Shown: positions 46,675 through 55,853 of the stretch, in pieces | Layout: every line of letters starts with the position of its first letter | Numbering within the stretch: the first letter of the stretch is position 1 | NCBI RefSeq assembly: GCF_900199455.1 | Contig: NZ_FZQR01000014.1 | Span: forward strand, 1 to 64,000 | Source of the DNA: Mesorhizobium carmichaelinearum | GTDB lineage: Bacteria > Pseudomonadota > Alphaproteobacteria > Rhizobiales > Rhizobiaceae | Direction of reading: 5' to 3' | DNA: 64,000 nucleotides | Notes under the pieces: model-generated | What the model saw: the letters and a program-made list of their open reading frames with translations, nothing else | The model's database searches: none | Told to the model about the DNA's origin: nothing | Program-made: the position numbers and the translations under genes

Positions 46675-48489
46675 CTACTGCCGCTTGTATTCCCGCACCG
46701 GCGATTTCGTTCCATCCGTGTAGGTCACCTGCACCGACATCGATTTCACGCTGTCGGCGACCTTGAAATAGCCCTTGGCGTCGTAGGGAATGGCGTAGGG
46801 GTCCTTCTTGTCGCAAGGCGGTATCTCGAGCGACTTGTCGAGCGCGGCACCGTTCAGGCTGTAATGCACCTCCTTGATGGCGCAGCGGTAGGACAGCATC
46901 TGGGTGAAATAGACCAGCCCGTGATTGCCGCCGGAATCGAAGGCGATCCACGACGTCCAGAACTGGTCGAGGATCTGCTTGTCACCTTGCTGCAGGGCGG
47001 CATCCGGATCGAAGCGGATCTCGAACGGGCCGGTCTCGCGTCCCCTGATGTCGAGATATTTTATGCCGATCGTGGTCGCCGCCGTGCTGTCGGGCAGTTC
47101 GAAGCTCGGATTGGCCATCGGCTTGCCGGTGGTCTGGTCGTTCATCGCCAGGAAGCCGGTGTCGGTGAAGGGACCGCTGGTGCCAAGCCGCCAGGAGATC
47201 GCGGTTGCCGGCTCGGGCAGCGAAATGGTCATCGACCAGCCCTGGTTGGAGCGCATCGGCGTCAGCGACGGCGCAAAGCGCGCGGGGTCGAGCACGTCGC
47301 CAAGCGCTGCCAGCCGGCTGCGGCTGCGGTCCAGCCAGTCGGCGAGCTGGGTCTGGTCGACGAAATATTTGAGCAGCCCGCCATCCCCTTCATAGGACAC
47401 GAATTTGGTCAGCGCCTGGGCCTCGTTGCGCTTGTCGGCCAGCGTCTGGCTGCCGAGGCGGTCTTCCGAAAACTCCTGCGCCTTGAGGAAATAGGCCGGC
47501 GCGTAGTCGGGATTGGCGGTGATGAAGGCGTTGAGCTTGTCGATCCGCTGGGCGTCCTCGAACTGCAGGATATGCACCAGCTTGATCGACAGCGCCTTGC
47601 CCTTGTCGGCCAGCTGCCCGAACACTTCGCGCGCGCCGGCCTTGCCGTCCTGCACCCGAAGCAGCGTGGCAAAGCGCGTATAGGGGTCGATGGCGTCGAC
47701 ATCGAAGCCGGCAAAGGCGAGGTAGGAGCGCCTTGCGTTGAGCATGTCGCCCGACAATTCGTAGACGCGGGCATTGTGGTAGAACTCGTCCGGCCGCTTT
47801 GGCTCGGCGATCGCTCCGCCTTGCGCCGCGAGCTGGGCAAACCCCTTGGCGATGGTGTCGATCGAGGCGGCGATCTGCTCGGTCGTCGCCTGCAGCTTTT
47901 CGGCCTGGACCTGCTGCTGTTGCTGGCCGGCGGCGAGCGTCTCTGTGGTCTTTTTGACCGCCTCGACGGTCTTCTGCGTCTCAGCGCCCTGCTGCGTCTG
48001 CTGCTGCTGCGCGGATGCGATCTGGTCGGTCTTCTGCGCCACCGTGTCGGTCGATTTCTTGACCTCTTCGACGGTCTTTTGCGTCTGCGTCACCGTCTGC
48101 TCGATCTTGGCCACCTTTTCGGAGACGATGCCCATCGACTGCTGCAGCTGCGCGATCGCCGGCACCAGGCTGGCGATCACGCCATTTTGCGAATTGGTCT
48201 CCTGCTGCACGGCATAGACGCCGCCGGCGACGGCCGCAGCACTGGTGGCGAACAACAACGCCGGCAGCGCCTTGGTCGCCAGCACCAGCCTGAGCACAAT
48301 GGCAATGGCGATGATGGCCGCCGCGATTGCCGCGACCAGCGCGATATAGGCGGCGAACGGCGCCAGCGGATTGAGCACGTCGCCAACGGCGCCGCTGATG
48401 AAAGCGACGCTGCCGGCCCATTTGCCGGTGCGGCTGAGCGATGCCTTGATAAGCGAAGGCGCTGCGCCCCCGGCGCCGATGTCCGTCAT
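46675..48489 (-). CDS. Membrane protein with long coiled coil and TPR-like region
   Basis: 604-aa protein of unknown function. Two or three membrane helices near the N-terminus (about residues 25-105) are followed by about 100 residues of coiled coil built from Thr/Gln/Lys-rich heptads (TVTQTQKTVEEVKKSTDTV, then a second similar stretch), then helical repeat-like sequence (ARVYELSGDMLNARRSYLAF), then beta-rich C-terminal sequence. ATG 48489 is chosen because it precedes the first membrane helix closely; upstream in-frame sequence is repeat DNA. A cell-envelope structural or sensory role is plausible. Confidence 0.7.
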   Translation of the reverse strand: MTDIGAGGAAPSLIKASLSRTGKWAGSVAFISGAVGDVLNPLAPFAAYIALVAAIAAAIIAIAIVLRLVLATKALPALLFATSAAAVAGGVYAVQQETNSQNGVIASLVPAIAQLQQSMGIVSEKVAKIEQTVTQTQKTVEEVKKSTDTVAQKTDQIASAQQQQTQQGAETQKTVEAVKKTTETLAAGQQQQQVQAEKLQATTEQIAASIDTIAKGFAQLAAQGGAIAEPKRPDEFYHNARVYELSGDMLNARRSYLAFAGFDVDAIDPYTRFATLLRVQDGKAGAREVFGQLADKGKALSIKLVHILQFEDAQRIDKLNAFITANPDYAPAYFLKAQEFSEDRLGSQTLADKRNEAQALTKFVSYEGDGGLLKYFVDQTQLADWLDRSRSRLAALGDVLDPARFAPSLTPMRSNQGWSMTISLPEPATAISWRLGTSGPFTDTGFLAMNDQTTGKPMANPSFELPDSTAATTIGIKYLDIRGRETGPFEIRFDPDAALQQGDKQILDQFWTSWIAFDSGGNHGLVYFTQMLSYRCAIKEVHYSLNGAALDKSLEIPPCDKKDPYAIPYDAKGYFKVADSVKSMSVQVTYTDGTKSPVREYKRQ

Positions 48490-48593
48490 GCCACCCCCCA
48501 AGCCAGCCAATGCCACGCCCCTTCCCACAGGAAACGCGGTTCTGGCAAGGAAAGATAGGAAACAGGCGTTTTCGGGGCGGCTAAAGGACTCAA

Positions 48594-48628
48594 GTTCCTC
48601 GCCCCCGCCAAAGGCGGGGGAGAGGAAC
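48594..48628. repeat. Short palindrome between divergent genes
   Basis: Two 16-bp arms (48594-48609 and 48613-48628) with one mismatch around AAA. It lies between two divergently transcribed genes, so it is not a terminator; it resembles the element at 50948-51009 and is probably a short palindromic repeat. Confidence 0.65.
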
Positions 48629-48748
48629 CCAAGCTTGCGAAGGCTCGACAATCCTGGGACTAACAGCCATTAACCAAATGGACGCATCCAGCGCGTTACG
48701 TTAGCTTCGCCTCATCTCAGCAACAGCATCGCCAGAACAGTCCCGCCC

Positions 48749-49642
48749 TTGTCCAAATTGCGTCCCTTTCCGCTCCTCCAGAGAGTTTTCGTCGCCCTTG
48801 GCCTGTTGCTGCTGGTCGCCGGCTGCTCGACCATGACTCCACCGGACCAGGTGCTGACTGTCCCCGCGCCGCCGCAGAAATATGCCGCCATCGTCGTCGA
48901 CGTGAAGACCGGCAAGCAGATGTTCGAGGTCAATTCGACGGCGCAGCGCTACCCGGCCTCGCTGACCAAGATGATGACGCTTTATCTCCTGTTCGAGGCG
49001 ATGGAGTCCGGCCGCGTCAGCAAGGAAACGCAGATCCCGGTCTCCGACCATGCCGCCTCGCAGCCGCCGACCAAGATGCGCTTCCGGCGCGGCGAAACGA
49101 TCGATGTCGATTCCGCCATCCGCGCCATCGTCGTCAAATCCGCCAATGACGTGGCGGTGGCGGTCGGCGAATATCTCGGCGGCTCGGAGGACCAGTTCGC
49201 CGCCATGATGACATCCAAGGCGCGCGCGCTCGGCATGACCAGCACCACTTTCCGCAACGCGTCGGGCCTGCCCGACGACAGCCAGATGACCACCGCGCGC
49301 GACATGGCGGTGCTCGGCATGGCGCTGCGCCAGCGCTTTCCCCAGCACTTCCACTATTTCTCCGAAAGCGATTTCATGTTCCGCGGCAGGCTGGTGCGCG
49401 GCCACAATGACATGCTCGGCCGCGTGCGCGGCGTCGACGGCATCAAGACCGGCTACATCAGGGCGTCGGGCTTCAACATCGTCACCTCCTACAATGCCGA
49501 TGGCCGCCAGCTGATCGTGGTGGTGATGGGCGCCGACTCAGCCCGCCAACGCAACGACCATGTCGAAGCGCTGATCCAGCGCAGCCTGTCGCCGACGATG
49601 GACGGCACGAAGACGCGCCTGATGTTCGCCGAACAGCAGTGA
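48749..49642 (+). CDS. D-alanyl-D-alanine carboxypeptidase lipoprotein
   Basis: 297-aa low-molecular-weight penicillin-binding protein trimming peptidoglycan pentapeptides. All three active-site motifs are present: Ser71-x-x-Lys74 (SLTK), Ser131-Ala-Asn133 and Lys233-Thr-Gly. A lipobox LVAGC puts the lipidated cysteine at about residue 26, unusual for the family, so it should be membrane-anchored by lipid. The start is a TTG at 48749 (another TTG lies 9 bp on). It is shorter than E. coli DacA and lacks the C-terminal beta domain. Confidence 0.9.
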   Translation: MSKLRPFPLLQRVFVALGLLLLVAGCSTMTPPDQVLTVPAPPQKYAAIVVDVKTGKQMFEVNSTAQRYPASLTKMMTLYLLFEAMESGRVSKETQIPVSDHAASQPPTKMRFRRGETIDVDSAIRAIVVKSANDVAVAVGEYLGGSEDQFAAMMTSKARALGMTSTTFRNASGLPDDSQMTTARDMAVLGMALRQRFPQHFHYFSESDFMFRGRLVRGHNDMLGRVRGVDGIKTGYIRASGFNIVTSYNADGRQLIVVVMGADSARQRNDHVEALIQRSLSPTMDGTKTRLMFAEQQ

Positions 49643-50013
49643 CAAGAGCGGGAGCGCTGCCCCGAGTCTGCGAGAGGCGAGCGGAAGCCGGCTATTGTTT
49701 CACGGCTGTCACGCAATTGTCCGGAAGCCATGGCATAGGCTGCGAAAACCGACGGTGGCTATGCGCCACCCCGTTGGCATATCGTCTGCCTGCGAGAGGT
49801 AGAAGGCCCAAGGTGTGTTGAGATTCAGGTCAGGCAGAGCCGGAGTCGAAGACGGGCGCGAAGCGACCAAACAAGGTGGCTTTCGGGGTCGCCCTTGCGA
49901 CGAGCGGAGCGTACTTTTCGTACGTGAGCACCGGAAGCGCAGAAAGCCGTCGTTTGCAGGCCGGCCTCACCTGAATATCATCACACCTTAGCGCCACAGC
50001 AGGAGCCCGCATC
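49643..50013. other. 371-bp intergenic region, no gene recognised
   Basis: No coding potential of known type on either strand. It contains a perfect 5-bp-arm palindrome CGTAC-TTTTC-GTACG at 49910-49924. The minus-strand frame through 49830-50000 is open and could be part of a dispersed non-coding repeat, but I cannot prove it from one copy. Confidence 0.4.
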
Positions 50014-50937
50014 ATGAGCACCGTCCCCAAGGCATCCGAGCAGCAGGCGGCGGACAATGAGCACGACAGCGGCAGCGAATATTTCGAGGCGCCGATCACG
50101 CCGGAAGACCTGCACGAGGTTTCGGACGAGCATTTCGACACGCCCGAAGTGCCGGACTCCGAACCCTCCGGCCTAGGTGCGTCGCGCATAAAGCCGAAGA
50201 AGAAACCGTCGGCGATCTCCGGCCGCAAATTCCACAAGCGCGACCTTGTCCGCATCGACACGCTGCGCCCGAGCCTGGCCGACCGCATCCGCTCCGACCA
50301 TCCGGACCTGCCCAGGGGCGCCCGCATCAGCCGCGAGGAGCTCGGCCGCTACCGCATGCGCTACATGGAGGAGCTGCTGCAGCAGGAGCACGGCGAATTC
50401 TCCGAGCTCGACCGCCAGGTGGTGGAATCGATCGCCAGGCAGGACACGATTTCCGAAAACTCGGAAGAGGAATTCGAGGAGCACCGCACCTTCCCCGACC
50501 GCGTCTCCGACAACATGGCCGCCTTCGGCGGCAGCTGGTGGTTCCTGATCTCGTTTGCCACCGTGCTCTTGGTCTGGATCGGCATCAACCTGTTCGAGGG
50601 CTTGAATGGCGCCTTCGACCCCTATCCCTTTATCCTGCTCAACCTCCTGCTCTCCTGCATCGCCGCCATCCAGGCGCCGGTCATCATGATGAGCCAGAAG
50701 CGCCAGGAGGTGAAAGACCGCCTGCGCTCCTTCAACGAATACCGCGTCAACCTCAAAGCCGAGCTCGAAGTGCGCCACCTCCACGAAAAACTCGACTACC
50801 TCATCTCCCGCCAATGGACGCGCCTGGCCGAAATGCAGCAGATGCAGCTCGATGCGATGAACGAGCTGGCGGGTACGAAGAAGGTGAAGCGGGCGGTTCG
50901 GGGGAGACGGGTGGTGAAGAATGAGGTAGGGGAGTGA
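50014..50937 (+). CDS. DUF1003-family membrane protein
   Basis: 307-aa protein. An acidic, low-complexity N-terminus (to about residue 60) is followed by a soluble helical part, two membrane helices (about 168-190 and 200-222) with the DUF1003 pattern (DRVSDNMAAFGGSWWFL ... APVIMMSQKRQ) and a basic coiled-coil C-terminus. Function unknown; the family is widespread in proteobacteria. Confidence 0.88.
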   Translation: MSTVPKASEQQAADNEHDSGSEYFEAPITPEDLHEVSDEHFDTPEVPDSEPSGLGASRIKPKKKPSAISGRKFHKRDLVRIDTLRPSLADRIRSDHPDLPRGARISREELGRYRMRYMEELLQQEHGEFSELDRQVVESIARQDTISENSEEEFEEHRTFPDRVSDNMAAFGGSWWFLISFATVLLVWIGINLFEGLNGAFDPYPFILLNLLLSCIAAIQAPVIMMSQKRQEVKDRLRSFNEYRVNLKAELEVRHLHEKLDYLISRQWTRLAEMQQMQLDAMNELAGTKKVKRAVRGRRVVKNEVGE

Positions 50938-50947
50938 CGCTTGGGTT

Positions 50948-51009
50948 CCTCGCCCCCACGGGAGTGGGGGAGAGGTGGCTCGGCGAAGCCGAGACGGAGA
51001 GGGGGAGCG
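50948..51009. repeat. Palindromic intergenic repeat (CGCCCCCAC type)
   Basis: CTCGCCCCCAC and GTGGGGGAGAG pair with one mismatch around GGGA, followed by a second hairpin CTCGGC-GAA-GCCGAG and a G-rich tail. It lies just after the DUF1003 stop and may double as its terminator. Confidence 0.65.
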
Positions 51010-51158
51010 CCATATCCAACAAGCGCACCCGTCAGAGGACCACCCCCACCACCGGACGCCGCACAATCGCCAATTGCCCGTTGAAGCCCGCGCCGGCTTC
51101 CGCTAAGAAGCCGTGACTTGCCGGTTCACCGGCTGGTTCGTTTTCCGGTTCCCGGGAA

Positions 51159-51235
<77 letters not shown>

Positions 51236-51614
51236 TGTTTCCCTTCACAGTGATCGTCGGCGTCGCGTACAAGGGTCTCGCTACGCGTGCGGTTTGCAAG
51301 CGGGCCAATTGGGTGCTCTGTCACCGTGACCAAGCTTGTTCAGCCAGTGAGGGGCTCTCAGCGGCCTTCAAAATTGGGCCAAGGGGCGAGCCTTCACCTC
51401 GCGCGGGACGCGGACCGACCCTTCGTACGGGCTGAGCCAACGACATGCCCATCTTGCCCCGGTTCCCCGGGAGACGGCTTGCTTGCGCTTGCCAAGGATC
51501 GCATAGCATCAGCTTCCCATCCGGCGGGAATTTGGTGTAAGTTGCGGCTTGCATGAGTATCGGGGAACGATGCGCACCGGTAAATTCGCGCCGAGAAAGC
51601 AGGCGAGGTGACGT
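51236..51614. other. 379-bp region after tRNA-Arg, no gene recognised
   Basis: No integrase fragment, no obvious direct repeat of the tRNA 3' end and no convincing ORF. It must hold the promoter of the two-gene unit starting at 51615. Confidence 0.4.
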
Positions 51615-52013
51615 ATGTCGCATGATGACGAAATTTTTCTAGCCGTCGTCGGTCCTGAAAGCGCGATGAAGGATATCGAAAAGATCTCGATTGCTGGGGT
51701 GGAGATCGATCCGCCGCAGCCTATGGATGCGATGGTGGATGCGGTGGACGCGCCGCTCGGCCCGGATCAAATTCAGCTGATCCTTATGCACGCCACTGTC
51801 GTGCTGAAATTTGGCGTTGCTGCAGCCCAATTCGGCCTAGTGACGGCCCAATTCGCCGGCGAGCTCAAGAAACTGCTCACGCAGACCGAGGCGCACGAGA
51901 AGCCGCGGATCGTCATTGTCGACGCCAAAACGAGCGCTCCGGTAATGGAGATCACCGAAGACACCGACGCGGAGAAGGCGGGCGAGGCGATCAAGAACGC
52001 AACGAGGACATGA
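51615..52013 (+). CDS. Small unknown protein, first gene of a two-gene island unit
   Basis: 132-aa protein with a GAGGTGA ribosome site. Layout: N-terminal strands (EIFLAVVG), an acidic, Pro-rich middle, a long apolar helix pair (VVLKFGVAAAQFGLVTAQFAG) and a C-terminal beta-beta-alpha end (RIVIVDAKTSAPVMEITED). This layout recalls the small EACC1-type components found beside effectors in bacterial conflict systems, but that is a low-confidence impression. It overlaps the 593-aa gene by ATGA, so the two proteins are probably made together. Confidence 0.7.
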   Translation: MSHDDEIFLAVVGPESAMKDIEKISIAGVEIDPPQPMDAMVDAVDAPLGPDQIQLILMHATVVLKFGVAAAQFGLVTAQFAGELKKLLTQTEAHEKPRIVIVDAKTSAPVMEITEDTDAEKAGEAIKNATRT

Positions 52014-53791
52014 TCCCGATCCTGCAATTCGACCCTGCAACGCTAACGCTGTGGTATGATACGCAGTTGCTCGCGAGTTCGCGCGCCGGCCGGGAGGTCG
52101 GGTTGGCGCTCCATCACGCCATCGACGGGCGCGAGGACTGGCTGAAGTGTTTGGTCCGGGAGCAGCGCGATCCTTGGGTTCGCACGCGCTGCGCGACGGT
52201 CGCGAGCGCAGTGTGGCATGAGAAGCGCCACTTTCTCGATTTCCTGCTGACCAATTATGGCGCGATGCGCGTGCGCCAGTTCTTTCAGTGCTACATCAAC
52301 ACGCGCACCTTTCTCGGGAAAGTTGCGGAAAACGGGCCGGTCCTGCTGCCGCTCGACCGCAACCTGAGTTCCGGACGCTGCCGCGCGATGGGCGTCTCCT
52401 TCACTGATCCGGACCTGAAGCGCATCGCCGAAGGGATCCGCGACTTCAAGAGCGCGATGCTCGATGACCGCCGCCCGTTGGTCTCTCGCGGATTGCCGTT
52501 CGAGGTAGGCGGCGAGGCGATGCTTGAAGGCATCGCCTATCACGTGCAGATCGGTAAGGCGCACCGGGTGTTCGGGGCCGACGTCAGCGCCGCGATTCAG
52601 CGGGACAATCTGGAGCAAGAGACCGTTGCCGAAAAATACAAGTGGGTCTACACGTTGTTCGTGCAGAAAGGCCTTATGAAATTCGACTATATAGAAGGGG
52701 AGGGGGATACACCGCAGCTTAACATCCATGACGGGCCGCTGATCCCAGTTCTCTACGCGGCGCTGGCCGGGCGTTATTACAAGCAGAAACAGACGCGCAC
52801 GGTCTATGCTTCCTCGGCTCTGCCGCCCGAGCGCCTGATTAGTCTGATCGCCTACTTCGATGAGCACAAGATCGATCTCACTGAACTGTCCACGCTTCAG
52901 GCCTGGGAAGCTGCGAACGCGGCTTGCAAACAGATGTTCGGCCGCAGCGTTATCGAGGAGATCGATGCGGACTACGAAAAAGAAGCTGAACGCATCGCGT
53001 ATTACCGCGAGACGGGCATCGACGAATTCGTGACCTCCGCCTACGAGGATTTCCACGGGCTGAGAGGGCGGCTGATCCAAGTTCTCAAGGACGACCCGGC
53101 AGCCGTGCTCGATCAGGCCCACTGGTCCGACCGCTTGGTCAACAAGACACGGCCGTTCGTCGTCGCGGCAGCACCCGCCGGCGTGATAGGCGTCCCGCCG
53201 GATGGATTCGAGCGGCTGTCGGGCGTCGCCGAGAAAGACGTGGATTTCGACAAGGCGCCGGATTTTCGGTGGTGGTGGACGGTGATCCGGACAGAAGGAG
53301 ATGCCGAACACGACGAAAAGGTCTACCGGCTCGGCCGCCGCGATATGTGGAGCCAGATCATCTCTGATTTCGCGCCAATCGCGAAATTAATGATCGACGG
53401 AAACCGTATGCGTTCGATGGTCGGCCCCGAACTGGTGTCGACGAAAACTCGCATCGAGCGCCAGACGGGCGTCAAGCTCATCATGGATTCGCTTTCGCGC
53501 TACCCCGAAGAGAACCTCGATATAGCCGAATGGTATTTTCTCACCGGCAATACGCGATTCCGCTGTCAGGTGACGCACGAGGTCGTGCACGCTCCGCACG
53601 GCAAGATCATCGGTCCGTGGGAGTTCCGCCGCCGGCCGGCTTTCTTGGAGGCTCTGTTCCACGCGCTTTCGGGCTCAATGCAGGAGCGTATGCGCCAGGC
53701 GTACTGGCGGGACTGGTCGCCGTGGCTAGTTTCAGACGAAGTCTATGCTCTTTTCAAATTGGCGAAGCTGACCCATGAGGACATCGGTTGA
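52010..53791 (+). CDS. Unknown 593-aa protein with zincin-like HExxH signature
   Basis: Translationally coupled to the 132-aa gene. Near the N-terminus it has VWHEKRHFLDF, an HExxH zinc-peptidase motif (His70, Glu71, His74), and about 95 residues on GGEAMLEGIAYHV, where Glu169 or Glu173 could be the third ligand as in gluzincins. The rest (about 200-593) is mixed alpha/beta without motifs I know, rich in Trp and Arg near the end. No signal peptide or membrane helix, so it acts in the cytosol. It could be a metallopeptidase effector; alternatively the HExxH may be chance. Confidence 0.75.
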   Translation: MIPILQFDPATLTLWYDTQLLASSRAGREVGLALHHAIDGREDWLKCLVREQRDPWVRTRCATVASAVWHEKRHFLDFLLTNYGAMRVRQFFQCYINTRTFLGKVAENGPVLLPLDRNLSSGRCRAMGVSFTDPDLKRIAEGIRDFKSAMLDDRRPLVSRGLPFEVGGEAMLEGIAYHVQIGKAHRVFGADVSAAIQRDNLEQETVAEKYKWVYTLFVQKGLMKFDYIEGEGDTPQLNIHDGPLIPVLYAALAGRYYKQKQTRTVYASSALPPERLISLIAYFDEHKIDLTELSTLQAWEAANAACKQMFGRSVIEEIDADYEKEAERIAYYRETGIDEFVTSAYEDFHGLRGRLIQVLKDDPAAVLDQAHWSDRLVNKTRPFVVAAAPAGVIGVPPDGFERLSGVAEKDVDFDKAPDFRWWWTVIRTEGDAEHDEKVYRLGRRDMWSQIISDFAPIAKLMIDGNRMRSMVGPELVSTKTRIERQTGVKLIMDSLSRYPEENLDIAEWYFLTGNTRFRCQVTHEVVHAPHGKIIGPWEFRRRPAFLEALFHALSGSMQERMRQAYWRDWSPWLVSDEVYALFKLAKLTHEDIG

Positions 53792-53793
53792 CG

Positions 53794-54936
53794 TCAAGTC
53801 CGCGCCTCTATCAGTGCCCTGATCTGCTCCAATAGGACGCCCTTGCGCTTCGAAAATATGTGATCGCGCGCGTTGTTGACACGCACTTCGGCGGCCTTGA
53901 GACCGACAACGATACGGATCACTTTCGCGAACGATTCGATCTTCAGCGCCAGCGAGAGCCGGTCGGGCGAGTCGTCGAAACCCAGATAAATCACTTCGTA
54001 AACGAAGCCGTAGTCGTCGTCCCTGAACCCTTCCAGTATGTTTCTGTTATCGCATAGAATCGACAGCATGACGCGCAATCTCTCATTGGGGCCGATCTCC
54101 GGCCCCCACTCGTCGTCGGCGTTGAACGCCCAGCGGATCAGGTTCGCGCTGAACGCCAATTCAAATTTCAGCGCGTGAACTTGATCGCCGATTTGCACCT
54201 GAACCTGATTGTTGACCACCGATTCCGGATCAGCCAGCATTTCCGCCGCCGACTCGCCCAAGTCTATCGCCTGATCCAGCAAACCTTTCTGGATAAAGTC
54301 GAGACAGAGGGGCAGCAGAACCTTCTCTTCGAACTCGGGGGCCAGCGGAGGCGGATATTTGGCGGGCGGCAGATCCGGCAGGAACGGCAAGCGCCTCGGC
54401 AGCACCAGCATACGGTAGGCGTAGAGCTGCGCGAGTCTGGCGTCGGGGTCGTCAAAGCGTTCCAAGATGTCCCGGCTCAGCAGGCACAGCGAGATCGCCA
54501 GTTCGATGTGGTCCTCCTTTAACTTGAGCAGTTCCTGCATGATGGCGATGAGCGTCTTGCCCGCTTGGTGCAGTTTTGGCCGGTCTCCAATGTCGACCCA
54601 GGCAAGGTGCCGCGTCGCGAACACGACCTGCTTAACCAATTCGCGCTCGGGCGCCTCGTCCGCCGCGACCTCGGCCTCGAACGTATCCGGCTCCGGCAGC
54701 GTGAGGGCGGCCTCGTCGCCTCCATCCGACCAGTTGTTGAAGTAACCAAGAGTCACAATCACAAGCGTCTGATATGTGAGCGGTAGGCCCGTGGCCTTGC
54801 TGGCCTCGAACAAAGAGACGCCGCGCCCGCGCCCGTATTCGATCAGTGCGTCGAAGCGGGCCAGCTGATCGCCGCCGATCTCGACGGCGGCGAGCGTCCT
54901 TATCAAGGCCAGAACAATGTTGACGTCGAAATGCAT
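53794..54936 (-). CDS. Unknown 380-aa helical protein, convergent with the HExxH gene
   Basis: Soluble, acidic, mainly helical protein (ALIRTLAAVEIGG at the start; repeated leucine-rich helices such as LAISLCLLSRDILERF; FVYEVIYLGFDDSPDRLSLALK later). I do not recognise a family. The stop codons of this gene and the HExxH gene are 2 bp apart and face each other. It may be a partner or an unrelated island gene. Confidence 0.7.
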   Translation of the reverse strand: MHFDVNIVLALIRTLAAVEIGGDQLARFDALIEYGRGRGVSLFEASKATGLPLTYQTLVIVTLGYFNNWSDGGDEAALTLPEPDTFEAEVAADEAPERELVKQVVFATRHLAWVDIGDRPKLHQAGKTLIAIMQELLKLKEDHIELAISLCLLSRDILERFDDPDARLAQLYAYRMLVLPRRLPFLPDLPPAKYPPPLAPEFEEKVLLPLCLDFIQKGLLDQAIDLGESAAEMLADPESVVNNQVQVQIGDQVHALKFELAFSANLIRWAFNADDEWGPEIGPNERLRVMLSILCDNRNILEGFRDDDYGFVYEVIYLGFDDSPDRLSLALKIESFAKVIRIVVGLKAAEVRVNNARDHIFSKRKGVLLEQIRALIEART

Positions 54937-55368
54937 GGCCTGCCTGCAGTTTCTGCGTCTGTCGCCGTGGAACTCCCTTGCGGAGATTTAGCGCGCTCAC
55001 GCGGCCAATTGCAAACGACCCCGCTCAAGCTACGGCCGCGTCCGTCCTGTCCGCTACCCGTATTCCGACGCTCTCGTACAGTCTCACATCGAGCACTAGC
55101 TTGTCGAATACGGCGTTCTCAAGCTCGTGCTGCTGATCGTTGCAACGTAGGTTATGGCAAGGTGGGTTGCGTCCGTGCCGAGCGGGATTGGCAACAATCG
55201 GGTTTCTTGCGGCGCGAGTTCCCGGGTTGCGTTGCCGATCGCGCACAGTGCAATTGCAGTGACACTGCATTTAGATCTTTCGTTTCGCCGTGGTAGCTGT
55301 GTCCTCCAATACGCGTCCCGCGTTCGCAGCGGCTCGCACGAGTAGTTCTGGCGCCGGGACTTAGGTCC
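54937..55368. other. 432-bp region, possible decayed coding remnant
   Basis: No complete gene. The minus-strand frame 55025-55150 reads like the end of a protein (FDKLVLDVRLYESVGIRV) and ends in a stop, but has no matching upstream part. It may be the 3' scrap of a lost gene. Confidence 0.35.
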
Positions 55369-55853
55369 CTAGTCGTGCGAACTCCGCCAGGAAAGCCAGG
55401 CTGTAAGTATCCATATAAAAATTAGGAAATAGAGTAAAAACAGCCGATAGACTGTCTTTGCAAACAGCCACCCGATCGTATCAGTTGTACGGTATGCTAT
55501 CAACGCGCCACGACCGGTGGCGTGATCGTTGAAACCGTCGAAGAAAACAAAATAGATCGCCAAGAATATCGATCCGACGCCAAAAGCCAGTGCTTTTGAC
55601 GGCGCCCGATACTTCATTGGTGGTGGGGGAAGGGCGGTGAGAGCCATGATGAGGATGGTCGCCCAGTAAAGCGAAGACAATGAATTGGCAGCAAAAAAGC
55701 ACATTGCTCTTTTTCACTGAAATTTTCGACCATAAACTGACTGAAGAAAAAGAGGTCATGCGGCCAAAGCGCCCGCAGGATCCAAATATCTCGAAAATAG
55801 CAGGCGTCGTTGCTTGGCATCAAAGTCACAAAGAACCAGATCAAGGGCGTCAC
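55369..55853 (-). pseudogene. Frameshifted small membrane protein gene
   Basis: Two overlapping minus-strand frames encode consecutive hydrophobic segments: the first (55853 down to about 55700) starts TPLIWFFVTLMPSND, the second (55704 to 55369) ends YRLFLLYFLIFIWILTAW. A single one-base shift near 55700, in a run of T residues, would join them into one membrane protein of about 160 aa with four helices. It is either a broken gene or two fragments; the sequence is AT-richer than its surroundings. Confidence 0.5.

Noticed and set aside
46864..48558. 564-codon plus-strand frame opposite the coiled-coil gene
   Set aside because: Composition is Leu/Arg/Gly/Asp rich with no motif. The minus-strand frame has membrane helices, coiled coil and a sensible start.
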